A stretch of 64,000 nt of DNA from Nymphaea colorata (GCF_008831285.2 NC_045142.1:18851354-18915353); one strand, 5' to 3'. Shown: positions 23,267 through 36,599, counted from the stretch's first letter. Made by a program: numbers and translations. The notes: generated from the sequence alone by a model not told the origin.

Positions 23267-23987
23267 GATGCCGATCAATCTTCTCAGGCCTTCCGCTACA
23301 ACATCCAATGATCAGCGAACATGAGACTCAAGAATGGTGGAAACGATTGGGAAATATCAAAAGATCGAGCAAGAGAGGGAGCTGCGCAAAGATGATCGAG
23401 GTCGAGAGATTGCAAGAGGAACAGAAAATACATTATAAAGAGAGAGAGAGAGAGTTGTCCAAACCCTCGATTGTCTGTTCTGCGGGTTATGTGAAACCCT
23501 CATTCGAGTGATTGCTTTCCGTGGATTTCCATTGCTCTCAATGAGGTGATGATGCCGATCGATCTCCCGGGTCTTTCGCTACAACGTCCAATGATCAGCG
23601 ACCACAAGACTCAAGAATGGTGGAAGCGATTATGAAATATCAAAAGATCGAGCAAGAGAGGGAGTTGCACAAAGATGATCGAGGTCGAGAGATTGCAAGA
23701 GAAATGGAAAATACATTATAAAGAGAGAGAGATAGTTGTCCAAACCCTCGATTGTTTGTTCTGTGGGTTATGTGAAACCCTCATTCAAGTGATCGCTTTC
23801 TGCCACTCTCAACGAGGTGATGATGCCGATCGATCTCCCAGGTCTTCCGCTACAGCGTCCAATGATCAGCGAACATGAGACTCAAGAATGGTGGAAGCGA
23901 TTGGGAAATATTAGCGAGAGAGGGAGTTGGGCAAAGATGCTCGAGGTTGAGAGATTGCAAGAGAAACAGAAAATACATTATAAAAAG
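23267..23987. repeat. Three tandem units of about 275 bp
   Basis: Units start at 23267, 23551 and 23822, each with 'gatgccgatc'. They share 'tccaatgatcagcga', 'gactcaagaatggtgga', 'agagattgcaagag' and 'aaaatacattataaa'. Units 1 and 2 are 284 and 271 bp. Unit 3 is cut short after about 165 bp. A short (GA)n run lies in unit 1. Each unit gives a short, non-identical ORF (ISEHETQEWWKRLGN), but stops and indels differ between copies, so coding is unlikely. It resembles a young satellite or the internal repeats of a larger element. Confidence 0.85.
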
Positions 23988-26900
23988 ATGATGTCCACCC
24001 TGTCGCTGACCGCATCGTCTATCCCCTTGAGCGGGTCCACCTCAAATTGACATATGCTTCATATGTGATTGGGATCTCATGGTTGTGGCAACAAATAGAT
24101 AGACAAAAAAGAAAGAAGGTGCGGCATGGAGTAGCATTAGTAAAAATTAGAAGCTCGACCAGATCCCTGCTTCGTAAAATTTAAAAGGTTTCCCATCCAA
24201 ATCTCAAAGCACCAAATTCCCAGCTCCCATCTAAAAGAAAGAGTGATTTGTACAATGGAATCCCTTTCTAAAAAAGTTTGTAAGCAAGGTACAAGGTGTT
24301 CGAAAAGGAATGTGGTGGACTGTTTTTTTGCATCACTCTATTGCGTAATGAACCAAGATTCCTGGGATGCTCATAAATTATATCCAAATGACTCATAAGG
24401 GCAAGGTGATCAAGGGGATTTATTTGATTTTGGAGAATGTAATTTGAATGTAGTGGGGGTCTTTTCGATCTTTTACGTCGGCAGATCAAATTTAAATCCA
24501 TATCCAGTATAATTTCAAATTTAGAACTTGTTGCATGGTGGGAACCTAGACCCGGCTAGCGATTTCGACGCCCGAGAATAGATCCCAAGTCCAGAATCAA
24601 CTCGCGGGGGCCTAAAATTCAAAGTTAAGCAAATTATATTTACAAATTATATCCCCATCGGACAGCAACCCCAGCTTAATAGTACCCTGGGTAAAAGATA
24701 CAAGTGTGTTTTCCCAGACCCACAATTTAAATCCTACTACAACACTAAGGGGATCAAGGCTTGTACAAACGTGAGCGATACAAATTTTACTCTCACAACT
24801 TACTCAACATTCATTCACAAACCATTCATACAATCCCTACAATGGCAAACCCATTCCCTTACCCTTTGGTGGTGGTCTAGCTACCCGCAGCCGTGTCCTT
24901 GGCAGGGTGCCTTGGAGGGACTACCGACATTAGCAATTGGGTAGAGCCTGGTTTAGAAAACAATTACACCCGTATCCCCGTTCTATAGGATGCTGAGAAG
25001 TTACCTAGCCGATGGGAGATCGACTTAAACAGCAATAGATCCGAGAGAAAACCAGTGGCAAAGCCACTCTCAGATATCTCAGCAAGGAGGTGGAACGAAG
25101 GCTAGGCCCGCCTGGCCTAGGACGGCTTGTGGACTAGTGGAAGCTGGCCGAGAGAGACGGAGTGTCCTGGCAATGGAAGGGGACGGCACTGGGGCTGCCT
25201 GCTACACCTGATGGATGGAGTGTGGTTGCTGCAGGCCTCGGACGGCCAAGAGAGACAGCAACATGATGGAGGAGCGCCCGGATGGAGGCAGGGGAGCGGC
25301 CAGCCTGGCCGAGGTCACCTTGGTGCTTATGACTATGTTCGGTGGAAGGGTGCAGCAATGGAGGCTGCAAGAAGAGGTTGTCCGATGAAGTGGAGGTGGT
25401 GAACTGAGATGCACATGACCAATCCTTTGAGAGGGAACCTAACTAGTTAGACTCCAAGGGGACAAGCCGAGCTCGGAACAAGGAGGTGAGCTTGGTATAG
25501 GTTTAGGTAGGCTCGGTTTAGGTGAAGATGTGTTAGTTCTAGTTGGAAGTGGTTCGGTAGTGGAGTGGGCTTGGTCTAGACGTGAGATGGAGGTTAATTG
25601 CTAAGAGGGTCGGTCATGACTTAGAGATAGGTGAAGGGTTGTGCGACAGAGGGTGGAGAGTTACACAAGAGAAGATGACACTAATGATTAGGATCAGTTA
25701 GGCAAAGGGGTTTAAGTCAAGAGACATGCGAGAGGAGTGGCTCACTAATGATGGGTGAAGGCTAGTAATGATGAGGAGAAGGAGTTAGCATGAGGTGGAG
25801 GTTGATTAAGGCTTGCGTGAAGTGGAAACGGTCGGTTATGAGAGGTGAAGAGGTTTGAGAAGGGTCTCCCTAGCTAAGGAAAATGAATACATACCTTAAC
25901 TCCTCAATGATGGCTGATGATGGTGCGAGTGGAGGTGAACAGCTGAAGAGACACTCGGTGGAGGGATTTGTAACTCTCATCTTTTAAGATGGGGAGCTCA
26001 AGAGGAGGCTGAGACATGTAACGGTTGCAGCCTACGCCCTCTCCTTAACTCGATTTAGTGCTCTACTGATGGGAATACCCTTGCCAATTAATTCAAACTC
26101 TAGTAATGAATCAAACTGACCATGGGCAAATTGGGAATCCACTAAAATGATCGGGCTGGACCGAAAACTGATCGGAAAAGCAACAGCGATTGGTTACTCC
26201 AGTGGTATCACACATATTTCCGACCGGGAGCGAGTTCTTCGCGATGGCTGGTCAGATTTGCCTGAAACTTGGTGGGGATGTTGCTAAGATCTGGGCGATT
26301 ATGTTGGGGTGAACGAGAGAGTGAAATTCGCCCTTGGTTGCTTCAGATTTCACCTGCAAACTTGCGCCCAGGCACTGCTTGGTTTCTGCCTTGCCGAGCG
26401 AGTGATGTGGTTGATTAAGGGTCAGCTATTGGAGAAAATCCATCTCCTTTCTAGACAGCAATTCTCGAATTGATGCGGAGTGATTTGCTGCTGCCGAGGA
26501 CAGAATTCTCAGGTTGATTCACCGTCAAATTCACAAAAATCTGACTGGCCTTCTACCAATGGATTCCGATGAACCTTCGGATTCTCACCTTGACAATCAG
26601 TTCGATAGACTAGGCTGCGATCTACCTTTCCGGCGTCTCTTTCTCTGATTTTGACAGAGATTAAGAAGCTTACTAGGGTCGTTCTTAACCTGTCTTAAGC
26701 TCTGCTCGAGGTGGAAGGAACCGGGAGATGAATTTGGTTCCTCCCTTAATCTCTAGCAGCCAGAGCCATTGCTTGCTTACTAGTCGACTAGAGCCATGAG
26801 CCGATTTCCGTCAAGCCTTCCCGAGATTGTTCTCCAGCCTCTAACTTCTTCCGGGGGTGAAGAAGTTGCACCGTGAGAAGATGGTGATTCGGTCGGGGAA

Positions 26901-27936
26901 TTTGTGCATAGGATGAAGATGCTCTAAGAGGATTTCCGGTGGCCTCAAAGGTCGTCTCCAAACCTGTTTTGCTTCAACCAGAGCCAGGGTTTGGAACCTT
27001 GGGATTCCAGTCCCCGGCCGGTAAGATGATGAGAGGAAGAGAGAGGCAGGAGCCAATTCACACGAAAAACTCAACTTCTAATTCTTGATTGCATTCCTGT
27101 GCCTGCTTAGCCTTGAAGTCTTCAGCCCACTGCCTGTGCTCTGCTGATGATGCGTTCTGCATTAGCCTCTTTTAGCCCATCTATACTTTTCACTGCATCA
27201 ACTTCATCGCCCACTGCATCAACTTCAAGTTCTGCGTTAGCCTCCTTTAGCCCATCTACACTTTCCATTATGCTGGCTGCAAACCTGGCCGAAGGCGCTC
27301 GGCTCTCTTGGCCTCGCTTGGCTGTGCTGGCCCTGGTTCTTGGCCTCCCTATCGGAAGGTCTGCATCGCTGCACTTGCCACCATTTGTGGCCTAGAGGCG
27401 TAACACCTAGAACATGAGACTCAAATATATTGTTTTGAGTGTAAACCACCATGCTACCTGGTTAAACTACGCCCCTTGAACCATTTATTGCACAGTCGAA
27501 TGCTGGTGAAAGCTATGTGGCACCACCACAAGTGCGACAAAAGGTTGTGCACTTTAATTTCATATGTTCTTTGAAGGTTGTCCAAATGCCTTCCCCTGTG
27601 TTTGAATGGCAAGAGTATGTCTAAGACAAAAGGTCCGAGTCACGCCTTCTTCTCCATCATTCAAACATATAGCTTGACATACTTAACTGATTGGGCCTTC
27701 TCTAAATGAATAACTTTCTAAAATGACTGGAGAATTCAAATGGAGTTTGGGAAACAAACAGCGACATGTTCAAAATCATGCTAGTTAAGAGAAACAAATA
27801 ATTTTCTCCGGATCAGGATTCACCTGTATCGATCATTCTGATTATTATGTCCCCATTGGCCGGTGACGTCGCAAGCTTTGCCCCCAGCTCACTGAACACA
27901 ACTTGCAAGAAGTCTCATGAACATGTCATATGAGGT
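23988..27936. other. Long stretch without a recognised gene
   Basis: 24.5-27.4 kb is more GC-rich than its surroundings and reads like decayed LTR or leader sequence, but I found no PBS, PPT or pol motif. Within it, 27152-27192 and 27230-27266 repeat 'gcctcctttagcccatctac' or a close match. ORFs on either strand (for example 25127-25402 and 26841-27074) resemble no known family. Confidence 0.4.
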
Positions 27937-28739
27937 CTAAGAACTGGATGAGGGAAAACTGATAGGATTCTGGGATATTCTGCCAAACATGAAATAGTGT
28001 GTCAGGTTATCTTCAGTTACAGATTCTGGAAATCCCCTGAGGACCAAGGAAAATAATTTACTGGACAATGTGTCCGCCTCTTTTGTTGTGAGCATGGTAG
28101 CAAATCCTCTTAGGCAGTGCTTATACACATGAATTAATGACACCCGCGCACTGCCCTCACTGTAAAATAAAATCATAGATTAAGTGATTCCTTTCTCAAG
28201 TTAATGAAACAATTACAAGCCACTTTCTTGCCATGGAATAACGGATGACAATAACTTCAAGTGGTTTGCTTCCTCATAATTTTCTCCTTCCACTTTGTTG
28301 CTGCTACTCAATGTACTTCCCATGCATACAACATGTGCCTAGCTAGGAGATACACCCAAAAAGATAAAGGTTGGATACCAAAATGTCTACAATTTCTTTG
28401 GAAAAGAAAAATAGAACGTAGGAAAAAAGCATTCTAATTCTCGGTAAACTCTTAAATTCATGGAAAAACTGGACTCAAAATTCATTTGGTTTTGGAAATG
28501 CTCAATTACGCCCAACAATTCTATGAAATCTAATTCGATGGTCTTTTATCACAAGAACTTTATCAATATAATTCTAGTTATTAACAGATAGTAACAACTA
28601 AGAAGAGGTCAATAAATTTTAACTACTACTCATGGAGTATCATATCAAGTATACAAACCTTTGGCGCTTTACTTCAAGCACCATGGAGAAGGACAGAAGC
28701 AGAGACCAGGAAGAAGAGGAGCAGCCTAGTTTCTTCCAT
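27937..28739 (-). pseudogene. Subtilisin-like protease (SBT) N-terminal fragment
   Basis: Exon 1, 28739-28659, encodes a signal peptide (METRLLL-type start, hydrophobic core LLLFFLVSASVLL), then an in-frame TGA at 28676-28674, then SKAPK, ending at AAG|GTTTGT. A second exon begins at 28159 after a cag and reads VSLIHVYKHCLRGFATMLTT followed by KEADTLSS. This is the I9 propeptide domain that normally folds and inhibits the subtilase before secretion to the apoplast. The intervening VYIVYMG strand expected in the family is not found, and the catalytic Asp, His and Ser domains are absent. After about 28050 the similarity fades. A TATA-like 'ctacaaataagg' lies about 60 bp upstream of the ATG. It is a dead fragment. 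Confidence 0.75.
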
Positions 28740-30636
28740 GGGCGACGTCGAGATTAATGGTGTTCTTCCTCCTCTGGAGGCCTTATTTGTAGCTGTGATC
28801 ATGTGGGAAAAGTCCAAAACGAATTTGTGTGAGCTTTATGGAATAGAACCTTGCTGTGGCCAAGTTGGAAAATTTGACTTATCGATGCTTTAGTCCTACG
28901 GATCTTTTATTTTTCTTTACTTTATTTCTTTATTCTTTTCCTCATTTTATTTTTCAGGAGGATTAAGATAGTGGGCAGATATATCATTCCAACAAATCAT
29001 GCCTTGTCTTCCTTTTCTTCCCCATATATATGAAAGACTTACTTGACATTATGCCATGACCTTAAACCGGCTTGAACCATTGTGTTGCACACACACACAC
29101 ACATAGGACCTAGACTGGTTGAGACTGAAATAATCAGGTTTAGTTTAGTTGGGATATCAAATCAGGTTGTTACTGTTGTTGTTTTCACAGATATTGACCC
29201 ATTAAGCAACAGATAGCTAAGAGAATAAAATGAATAGGAGTGTGTTTGATAAGAGGAACATTGTGTGCTTGTAAAATGTATTTCAAAACCTTTACATTAT
29301 CGTTTCAAAACACAATGTGTAATCATGTCTAACGTCTAATTGTTGACATTATGTTATGTTAACTTTTACGTCATGTATTTTAAAAACGTAACCCAACAAT
29401 ACACAAAATATTATTCTTATCAAATTGTCACTGCAATAATCTTGTAATGGTAATGAGGAGGAAATGTTGCAACAAGATAATAAACAAATGTATTTTTTTT
29501 ACTTAATTGATGTGGCCGATCCGAAACCAACGGTGTATAAGATTACCGCATTGAGAAGAGAAAAAAAAAAGTCGAACTCCTCTGAGGCCGACTTCCCCAC
29601 TTTTTCATTTTACCATCGCCGCATGAATTCTATTAGTGATGAGCCATTATACTTCAAGATCTTCAAGTTGAAGGATGATGAGTCAACATGAAGGCATGTG
29701 TTCCTTACAAGACATTCAGAGAGAGTTATTTAACCTAAAGTGGAAGAAAAAATAACAAAAGGAAGAAAAAAAAGAAGTTTGGGCTTCATGCATCCAACTG
29801 TTTGATGCCTCTGAAGTTGCCACAAAAACCAACGAAAGCATCTTCCATTGGGGAAAATTGAATTTAATTGAAAGATTATTCACATTGAGCAGCAACCCTT
29901 TCTTTTGTTTAGCACAAGCAACATGTTTTTCCAATTTAAAGAAGAAGAGGGAAAAAACAATCAAACCAGTTTCTACTGTTTTGTTCTCAGATCATGTTTC
30001 TTATGTGCTCATGCTCATTATAAAAGCTCAAAATATGTATTGTTTTAACGTTGGAAGCAATACAAATTTGAAATGTAAACCTATTTATGCAAACCACCAT
30101 ACAACATGTGAATGGAGCACTTATTTAATGTGTCTATAAAAGACAAGATAGTAGCATGAAACAAAAAAAAATGCAAAATTAAAGGCTAACTATTTTAAAT
30201 AAAACCATTTTATAAAAGGTCCCTAACTTATAACCTAGGACATCTTTCCAAATGGTCACTTCCTAATGCCTTTTTCTCCCTAAATAGTCATTGTCTTATT
30301 AGGAACAATGCTTGGTTAGGCGATCATCTAGTTGTTTTATTCAAATCTCTTATTTGTGGAGAGAAAATTATTTACAACTTAGATTGTCAATAAAGTAGGA
30401 TTCAATGCCCTTCCAAAGTCTTTTCTCTTGCACACTAGATAATATTAGGAAAGTATTAGCAACTTTGAGATCTCATTTTTTCATCAATTTGCATGTCCAC
30501 TTTGAGTGACTACACATGGCCCAAATATCCCCAAGAGCACCATGAGTCCTTGCTTGGGTCACTTCCAAGAGATTATGGTCCTCACCTAAAGCTTGAAGGT
30601 TGGATGGTTGAGTTGAATCCTATGAGCTAGAATGAG
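28740..30636. other. Non-coding stretch with a (CA)8 run
   Basis: AT-rich. The (CA)8 microsatellite is at 29088-29103. ORFs at 29464-29691 and 29858-30139 (+) and 29716-29964 (-) are A/T-driven and match nothing I know. Confidence 0.4.
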
Positions 30637-31377
30637 TTGGCACAATCTACCCTAGATGATTGGGGAGGACGAGCTTGGGGGCAAGCTCGATGTAAGGAGG
30701 GTGGAGTTGATACGAGCCTACTTAGAGCCCGTACTTCACACATTGGTACCTCCGCCGAAGGCGCTCATATTTGTTGTGAGGCTAACCTTTGTGTTCATGA
30801 GTTTTGCGAAGAACAAGCAAGAGCGACTTCGAGCAAGGGTAAAAACTTTAGGGAGGTTAACTTTCATAGTTTCTCTCTAGCATTTACGGCTAAGGCGTTT
30901 TCTAGCGGAGTTGATGAAAAACGTAGGGAGGCTAAACTCCAAAAAGCGTCTAAGGCATTCTCGCGTGAAGGCGATGTTTTCTCTTGTGACGTTAAGAACG
31001 CGAGGTTCGAAGAAGACCTAGGTTACCTTGACCTATGAGACCTAGACCCATCATGTCTAGGTGCGGAAGACCTAGGCATGCTTGGCCTAGAGGACGAAAG
31101 CCTAGGCGCACCTAGCCTAGATGAAGAAGACCCGGGCACACCTAACGTAGAGGGTGAAGACCTAGGCGACTCTAGCCTAGAAGAAGGTGGGCTCGGCATG
31201 AAGAGGAGCGATGGACCACCTAGTGCAACCATGGACCGGCGTGAGGAGACAAGTGGATCCGGATCTAGCAAGATACAAGAAGAAGATCCGAAGGACAGCC
31301 ATAAGGGGATCAGGGTGGGAAGAGGAGATGTGGGTGACAAGCAAGTACAAATATTTGTCGGCGACGAAGAAGACTGA
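30637..31377 (+). other. ORF of unknown function carrying a 30-bp in-frame minisatellite
   Basis: One frame is open from 30637 to 31377 (about 246 codons) except for one TGA at 31036-31038. From 31012 it holds repeats. Four clear 30-bp units are 31066-31095, 31096-31125, 31126-31155 and 31156-31185 (consensus about gaagacctaggcnnncctag), preceded by two shorter, worn 27-bp units. Each clear unit gives 10 residues like EDLGMLGLED. The N-terminal part is mixed (FTAKAFSSGVDEKRREAKLQ). The opposite strand is also open for 170 codons, so the open frame may simply follow from the repeat. I do not recognise a family. It could be part of a retroelement. Confidence 0.4.
31012..31185. repeat. 30-bp minisatellite, about six units
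   Basis: See the ORF above. Units are rich in CCTAGG palindromes, and the period is a multiple of three, so copy-number changes would not shift the frame. Confidence 0.85.
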
Positions 31378-32046
31378 AATCCAGACCTTTTCCTTCTTTT
31401 GGCTTTGCCCTGCTCCTTTGGTGCCGTCACGTGCTTTAAGCCCTCCTTCTCCCTTTCAAATCTATGATTTTTTCTCATGATGTTGTCTTTGTAAGGCATG
31501 GCCATGGCGATTGGCTTCTTTCTACAGGTCCCCATTAAATTTTACAGGTCTAGTCCTCCCATGGTTCTTCATTGCATGTAGAAAGTGTTTGATTCCCATT
31601 TTCAGAATGTTGAAAGCAAGAATACCTTGTTTGTGCATGTTCTGAAAGACATAAGGATAAACATGGTCATTTAAAACCACATTTTAAAAAATTCTGGTAA
31701 ATAAACTGAATGAGGTTTTCAAACTTTTTAGAACAGCTTTATAAGTATAAAGAAAACAATATAAGGTAATGAAAAAGTGTGAAGTTTTAGAATTAATTGG
31801 ATTTTAGAAAAATAGAATAGCACAAAATAACATTGCTATTGAATATTATAGTACAACAATTACTGCCTTGTTCACAATAGATAAAAATAGCATTTTTTTT
31901 CCTCAAAAGAAGAAACCACATCTTCTATTTCAGGAAAATCTTACATGCGACGACATTTTATATTTTACTAAATGACAAGACAGTGGCCCTTGTGGCTCAA
32001 CTTTCTAACTCTTCCACTGATTTGCATATGAGAGAAGAAGACAAAC
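31378..32046. other. Non-coding stretch next to the GH2 fragment
   Basis: AT-rich, no ORF of note. The next expected beta-galactosidase exon (the VPSNWQ region) should lie here on the minus strand, and I could not find it. Confidence 0.4.
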
Positions 32047-32816
32047 CTGGTAGCTCTTTGCAATTTACATCTTCAAATGTACTCTTATAGAACCTCACAG
32101 GTGTTCTTGTGGGGCTAGTTGCCAAATAAAATTTTCAGTAACCACTCAATGAGTGAACAAATGGCAAGCCCTCAACCCAATAGCTAACACTCTCTAAAGA
32201 AGTAGAAACACCATCGTCATTCCATGTGGCTAGGTTGGAAACCAGCACATCAACTTTGCTTCTCTTGCACCAATACTTGAGAGGTCCAGCAAACAGAAGT
32301 TGAATAACTTTAATTTTATGAAGAATGCCAAATTCAACTATCTACAATAAAAAAATGAAAAAAGAAAACAGATGAATCCAGTACATGTGCCATCACAAAT
32401 TGAGCTTTATACCTAAACAAGTTTAATTATACAAACTCAAATGCAAATCCCTATCTAAAGTTTTCCAAATAATCTACTAATCCTGAAAAGCAACATAATA
32501 TTATAATTCAGTACATAACAGCAACTAACCAAATCTAAACAACAAAAGAATGTGCATAGACAATCACTCGCACACACAAGATGCATAGTCGATCCTCATC
32601 CAACTCCAAGGCCACGAGGCAATTCAGCAACATGCAAAGATCATTTGAGCAAGTGTCTCCTCAAGAACAAAAATGTGGTTCACCTTCGACCATGTCGTGG
32701 CACAGCAGCAGCACATGAGCATCGCGCTTCTGCCACTTGATGATCGCCTGATCTTCCCAAACCCTATTGCCACTCCAAATCGTGAAGACAACTCTGTCGG
32801 CCAGACGTGGCGTCAT
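32047..32816 (-). pseudogene. GH2-family beta-galactosidase, first two exons, broken
   Basis: Exon 1, 32816-32684: ATG, then VVFTIWSGNRVWEDQAIIKW and KRDAHVLLLCHDMVEG, ending at AAG|GTGAAC. Exon 2, 32287-32047: GPLKYWCKRSKVDVLVSNLA, then WNDDGVSTSLESVSYWVEGL and PFVHSLSGY, a TGA stop, and KFYLATSPTRTPVRFYKSTF, ending at CAG|GTTTGT. This matches the N-terminus (sugar-binding domain) of plant cytosolic glycoside hydrolase family 2 beta-galactosidase. Two lesions are visible. The conserved Trp after SGY is a TGA (G-to-A), and the exon 2 acceptor reads ctg after a T-rich tract instead of cag. The TIM-barrel catalytic domain is absent. Exon 1 is slightly altered near the start, so the true start may differ. 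Confidence 0.85.
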
Positions 32817-32858
32817 CTTGCCGGAGAATGGGGAAAACACTTGGATGAGACCATCTGA

Positions 32859-35800
32859 ATTCCAAGAAGTCGCACTACAATCTTATACTCCAAAGAGTGA
32901 TGTGTGACCCCTTGGGATCAAACTCTTTTCAATATTCACTATAATGGGCAATATTGTATGGACTTGCTTAAGAAGTCACTGAAATAGAGGAAAACGAAAG
33001 CTGACCAATTTAAGGAACTAAAGAATAAATGGCCATCAAAAGGATGAGCAAGCATAAAGAGAAACCAAAGATTTGCACAAAATAGTAAGTCAAAAATCTT
33101 TTTCCACTTGATTTGAAATGTAAACACTTCAAATTGCAAATGAGGATCATAAAACTCCACGGTCCAATGCAGCCACCAATGTTTCATCTTTGAAGGCTCG
33201 TTGACTATGTATCACTTCAGATGGATGACCAGAGTGATGCACTGCTTCTTCTCTCCTTCCATATTTTTCTGTCTGCAACATAGTACTCAAAATGCAGTTA
33301 AATATCAGGCACCTCAATCTTCAAAATTGCCAAATCGCTTGGAGTCCAAGATTTGCTAACAGTCCAAGATGCTGATAATGCTGACACAAGGTGTTGAATT
33401 GTCAGTCCTATTGATTGTTCAACTATTTGCAGAAAATAATAATACATCCTAACAAAAAATTCTCTTCGACATGCATGCTTGAAACAAGACATGAAAGGGG
33501 TGACAACATCATCACACAATCGAAGTCTTGCCAGACCTCCACGCACCTTTGCTTCACCACCATGCATGCATGGATGCATGGTTTTCTGCATGATATCATC
33601 ATCATGTCACACAAATACTGATTAATGGCTCATGTTGGCTTGTAGATGAACTTTCAACTTCAAAACTGGCACTATACATTGATGCATAGGAAGATGTGAT
33701 AAGAATGCCCCTAATCCCTTTCTTCACAACCCCCTTCAATTGGCTACCAATTTTAATGAGAAAATACAATGCATGCAGAATCAAGGATCAGATCTTTATA
33801 GATAATCCTATTGCCTCCTTGTTCTACTGCACCATCAATAATTATGAAGACAGGTAGAGTAATCTCCACAAAAAAAACGTATTCAAGTGTCCTAGGCACT
33901 CAAAAGAGAAAGGGGCTAGCCTTTTCAAAAAATAAGAGGCTTGAAGTGAGAAACAAAACAAAGTGAAGATATCGATGTAGAAGGAGTAGCGGCAAATATA
34001 GATGACTATATAACTCCAGTGTACACATGCATCCTCATATACCTATGTATAGCCATGACATGTGCAACTAACATACATGCATTTAAATAGAATCACAAGC
34101 TCAATGAAGAGAACACGATAGTTAACAATCAAACTACAACTACTTTAATGAGGACTCAAACAAGCATGGCATTCTGAACCACGAGCACTACTCTAACCCA
34201 CGTCCTCACTATACTAAACTACAACTAAGAAGGCAAGAAGAAATTTCAATTTTAAATCAAACTTTCACGCATCTCGAACTAGATCAAAACATCAAGAAAA
34301 ATCAATTTAAAATGTTTTCTTCACAAGAAAAAACATAAATTTCATAACGACAACCAAATGGATTCATGTTGGACTAAGAGAAACTCGAATGGCTGTATAG
34401 AAAATGATGAAGGATATGCACAAGGGATATTCAAGCCCTTCGCTCCCTCCCTCTCTCTCCCTCTCTCTCTCTCTCATGTATAAGCCCCGACTTAATCTCT
34501 CTCTCTTATATATGTAAGCCGATGTTAAATATGCCAACATATATAACAGTCAAGAATAATACTTTTATGTATATGGACAAGGTAGTGTGTTAAGTTCTAA
34601 ACTATTTCATTGCATTTATGAAGTGCCTGTGCATTTCATTGTGTTGCTTCGTTATTAGTTTGAGCCTTCCCAACTTCTATGATAATATAAGCAATTGTGT
34701 GACTGGGTCCCCTGGGATTGGATTCTTCTAGAGATAAGTTGGATAAGGAAATATGTATGCGGAAATTTACATGTGAAGGAGCCATTGGGGAGTTTTGTGT
34801 TTGCTCCTCCCTTTTGAAAGATGAACAATGAGTCCCTCGTTACGATCTGAAGTTTTTTCTTTTATTGTCTCTTATAGTCACTTTCGTCATAAAATTAATT
34901 GATTTTCTGCAGATCAAGTACTTCCCTGTGTCGTGCTTCACTTTCTCCTTCTTAATTTATTTTTGTTTTTTTTAAACATTTCAATTGGAGATTGGCCTCA
35001 GGTAAGTTCATTTATGTATTATACTTGGATTTATGTTGATGCTAGCTTCTAACTACTTTAACATGACAGGCTAATGTTAAATTGAGATGGATATTTCTGT
35101 TTAAATGAAGTTTCTTAATAATAAGTGAATGTGAATGTTTTATTTTAGTGTATGATTTTAGTGCACTCGCACTCAGACAACACTTTTTCCCATGTGTTTT
35201 ACTACCTTTTGCATTTCCTGTCTGATAAGCTAAAAAGAAGAAATTGATTTTTCTGTCTCATTTCCTTAGTTTTCCATATCATATTTCATTACAGCTGCTT
35301 CATGACATTAAGTGAATGGAATATATAAATAAAATGAGATTTTTCACTAGGAGTTCAAAGATTCATATAATGATCCTGAATGAAAGAGGGAAAAAAATAT
35401 AAAAAACATGTGTAAACTGGATCACCATTTTATTTAATTCTTGGGATTATGCTTACTTGATCATCCATAACATTCACATAATATGAAAATCTGGAGTTAT
35501 TTCTTTTCAAATGTTGTTTCCTTGTATTTTTGCTATTAAGATGCTCAAGCTTGGGCCTACAATGCCAATGGTCACCTATTCTCAAGTTGGTTGCTAAATA
35601 CTTTTATCTGTTTAATTATATTTGGGCCTACCTATTATACTTCTTAGTATTTACTTCAAATTCTATGTTTCTTTTGGTTTTATTCTCCTATCTTCTTCTA
35701 GCTTCAAATATTGCTTAGATTTGTTTATATAATTCTGATTATCTTGCATTTGCAGTTAGGAGGCCTAATTTTGCTGATGCCTGGTCAAATTTGTCATGAG

Positions 35801-36470
35801 AAAGAAATTACTATTTTTGTGTTGGTAAAGAAATTAACATAAATATGAAATGAGGCATTGAAACAGTCGGATGAAAGCCTTGGTGCAGCTGATGGGGCCT
35901 ATTCAATCTTGTCTTGTAACAGTCTTGCTGCCCATTTACCACTGCCACGGAGGGTATATTCCAAATAGTCTGTAACATGTTTGAAGCTCATAGTTATGAT
36001 GTTATAAATCAACTAGCATAAATTTTGTAACGTCCATTGGGTTTGATCTGCATATATTAAGTGGTATACCTTTTTTTTCCTGATTAGTTGTATAAGCTCA
36101 GATGTAGGGGAAATATACACTACTAATTGGTTGATAATTACCCATGAGTATCTAAACTTCTAAAGTGTTGGCAAAAACTTTGTTTTGAAACTATTCTTAA
36201 GTCCTTCCAAAATCCAAACATGTGGAGTGCTATATAAACAATTAATGAGCCAATAAATGACAACAGCATTATTTTATTATTTGAAGGAACTAAAATTTGG
36301 AAAAGAAAAAGTGACTCTTTGAACTTTGAATTCGAAGCATTATTTTATTATTTTCTTGTTTGTCCTCAATGATGACAATCTATGGATTCACCTATATAAA
36401 ACCCGGCTAAGGTGGCAAAATGAGAGCTTGAATATTGCTTGTGAATAATCCGAGGAATATCACAGGTATT
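32859..36470. other. Long AT-rich stretch with possible minus-strand exon pieces
   Basis: 33591-33298 (-) is open for 97 codons and includes GLARLRLCDDVVTPFMSCFK and a plausible coding feel, but I cannot assign it. 33187-32939 and 33784-33602 (-) are similar in quality. A CT-rich microsatellite lies at about 34443-34475 ('ctctctctccctctctctct'). 34.5-36.4 kb holds only simple AT-rich sequence. Confidence 0.3.
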
Positions 36471-36599
36471 TTCAATTGCTGTTAAAACAGGAATTTTTCC
36501 TTAGTGAACAAGTACAAGAAAAGGTATGGTCTACCAACGTCAGTTTGAGTGGAAAATTCATGCCACTAAACAAGGTCATGGTGACAACATGTGCATACT

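Noticed and set aside
23267-23987. Tandem units considered as a CRISPR array
   Set aside because: Units are about 275 bp without short repeats and unique spacers, and this is a plant genome.
31023-31535. 170-codon Ser/Pro-rich minus ORF
   Set aside because: Antisense of the 30-bp minisatellite; open mainly because of the repeat's composition.
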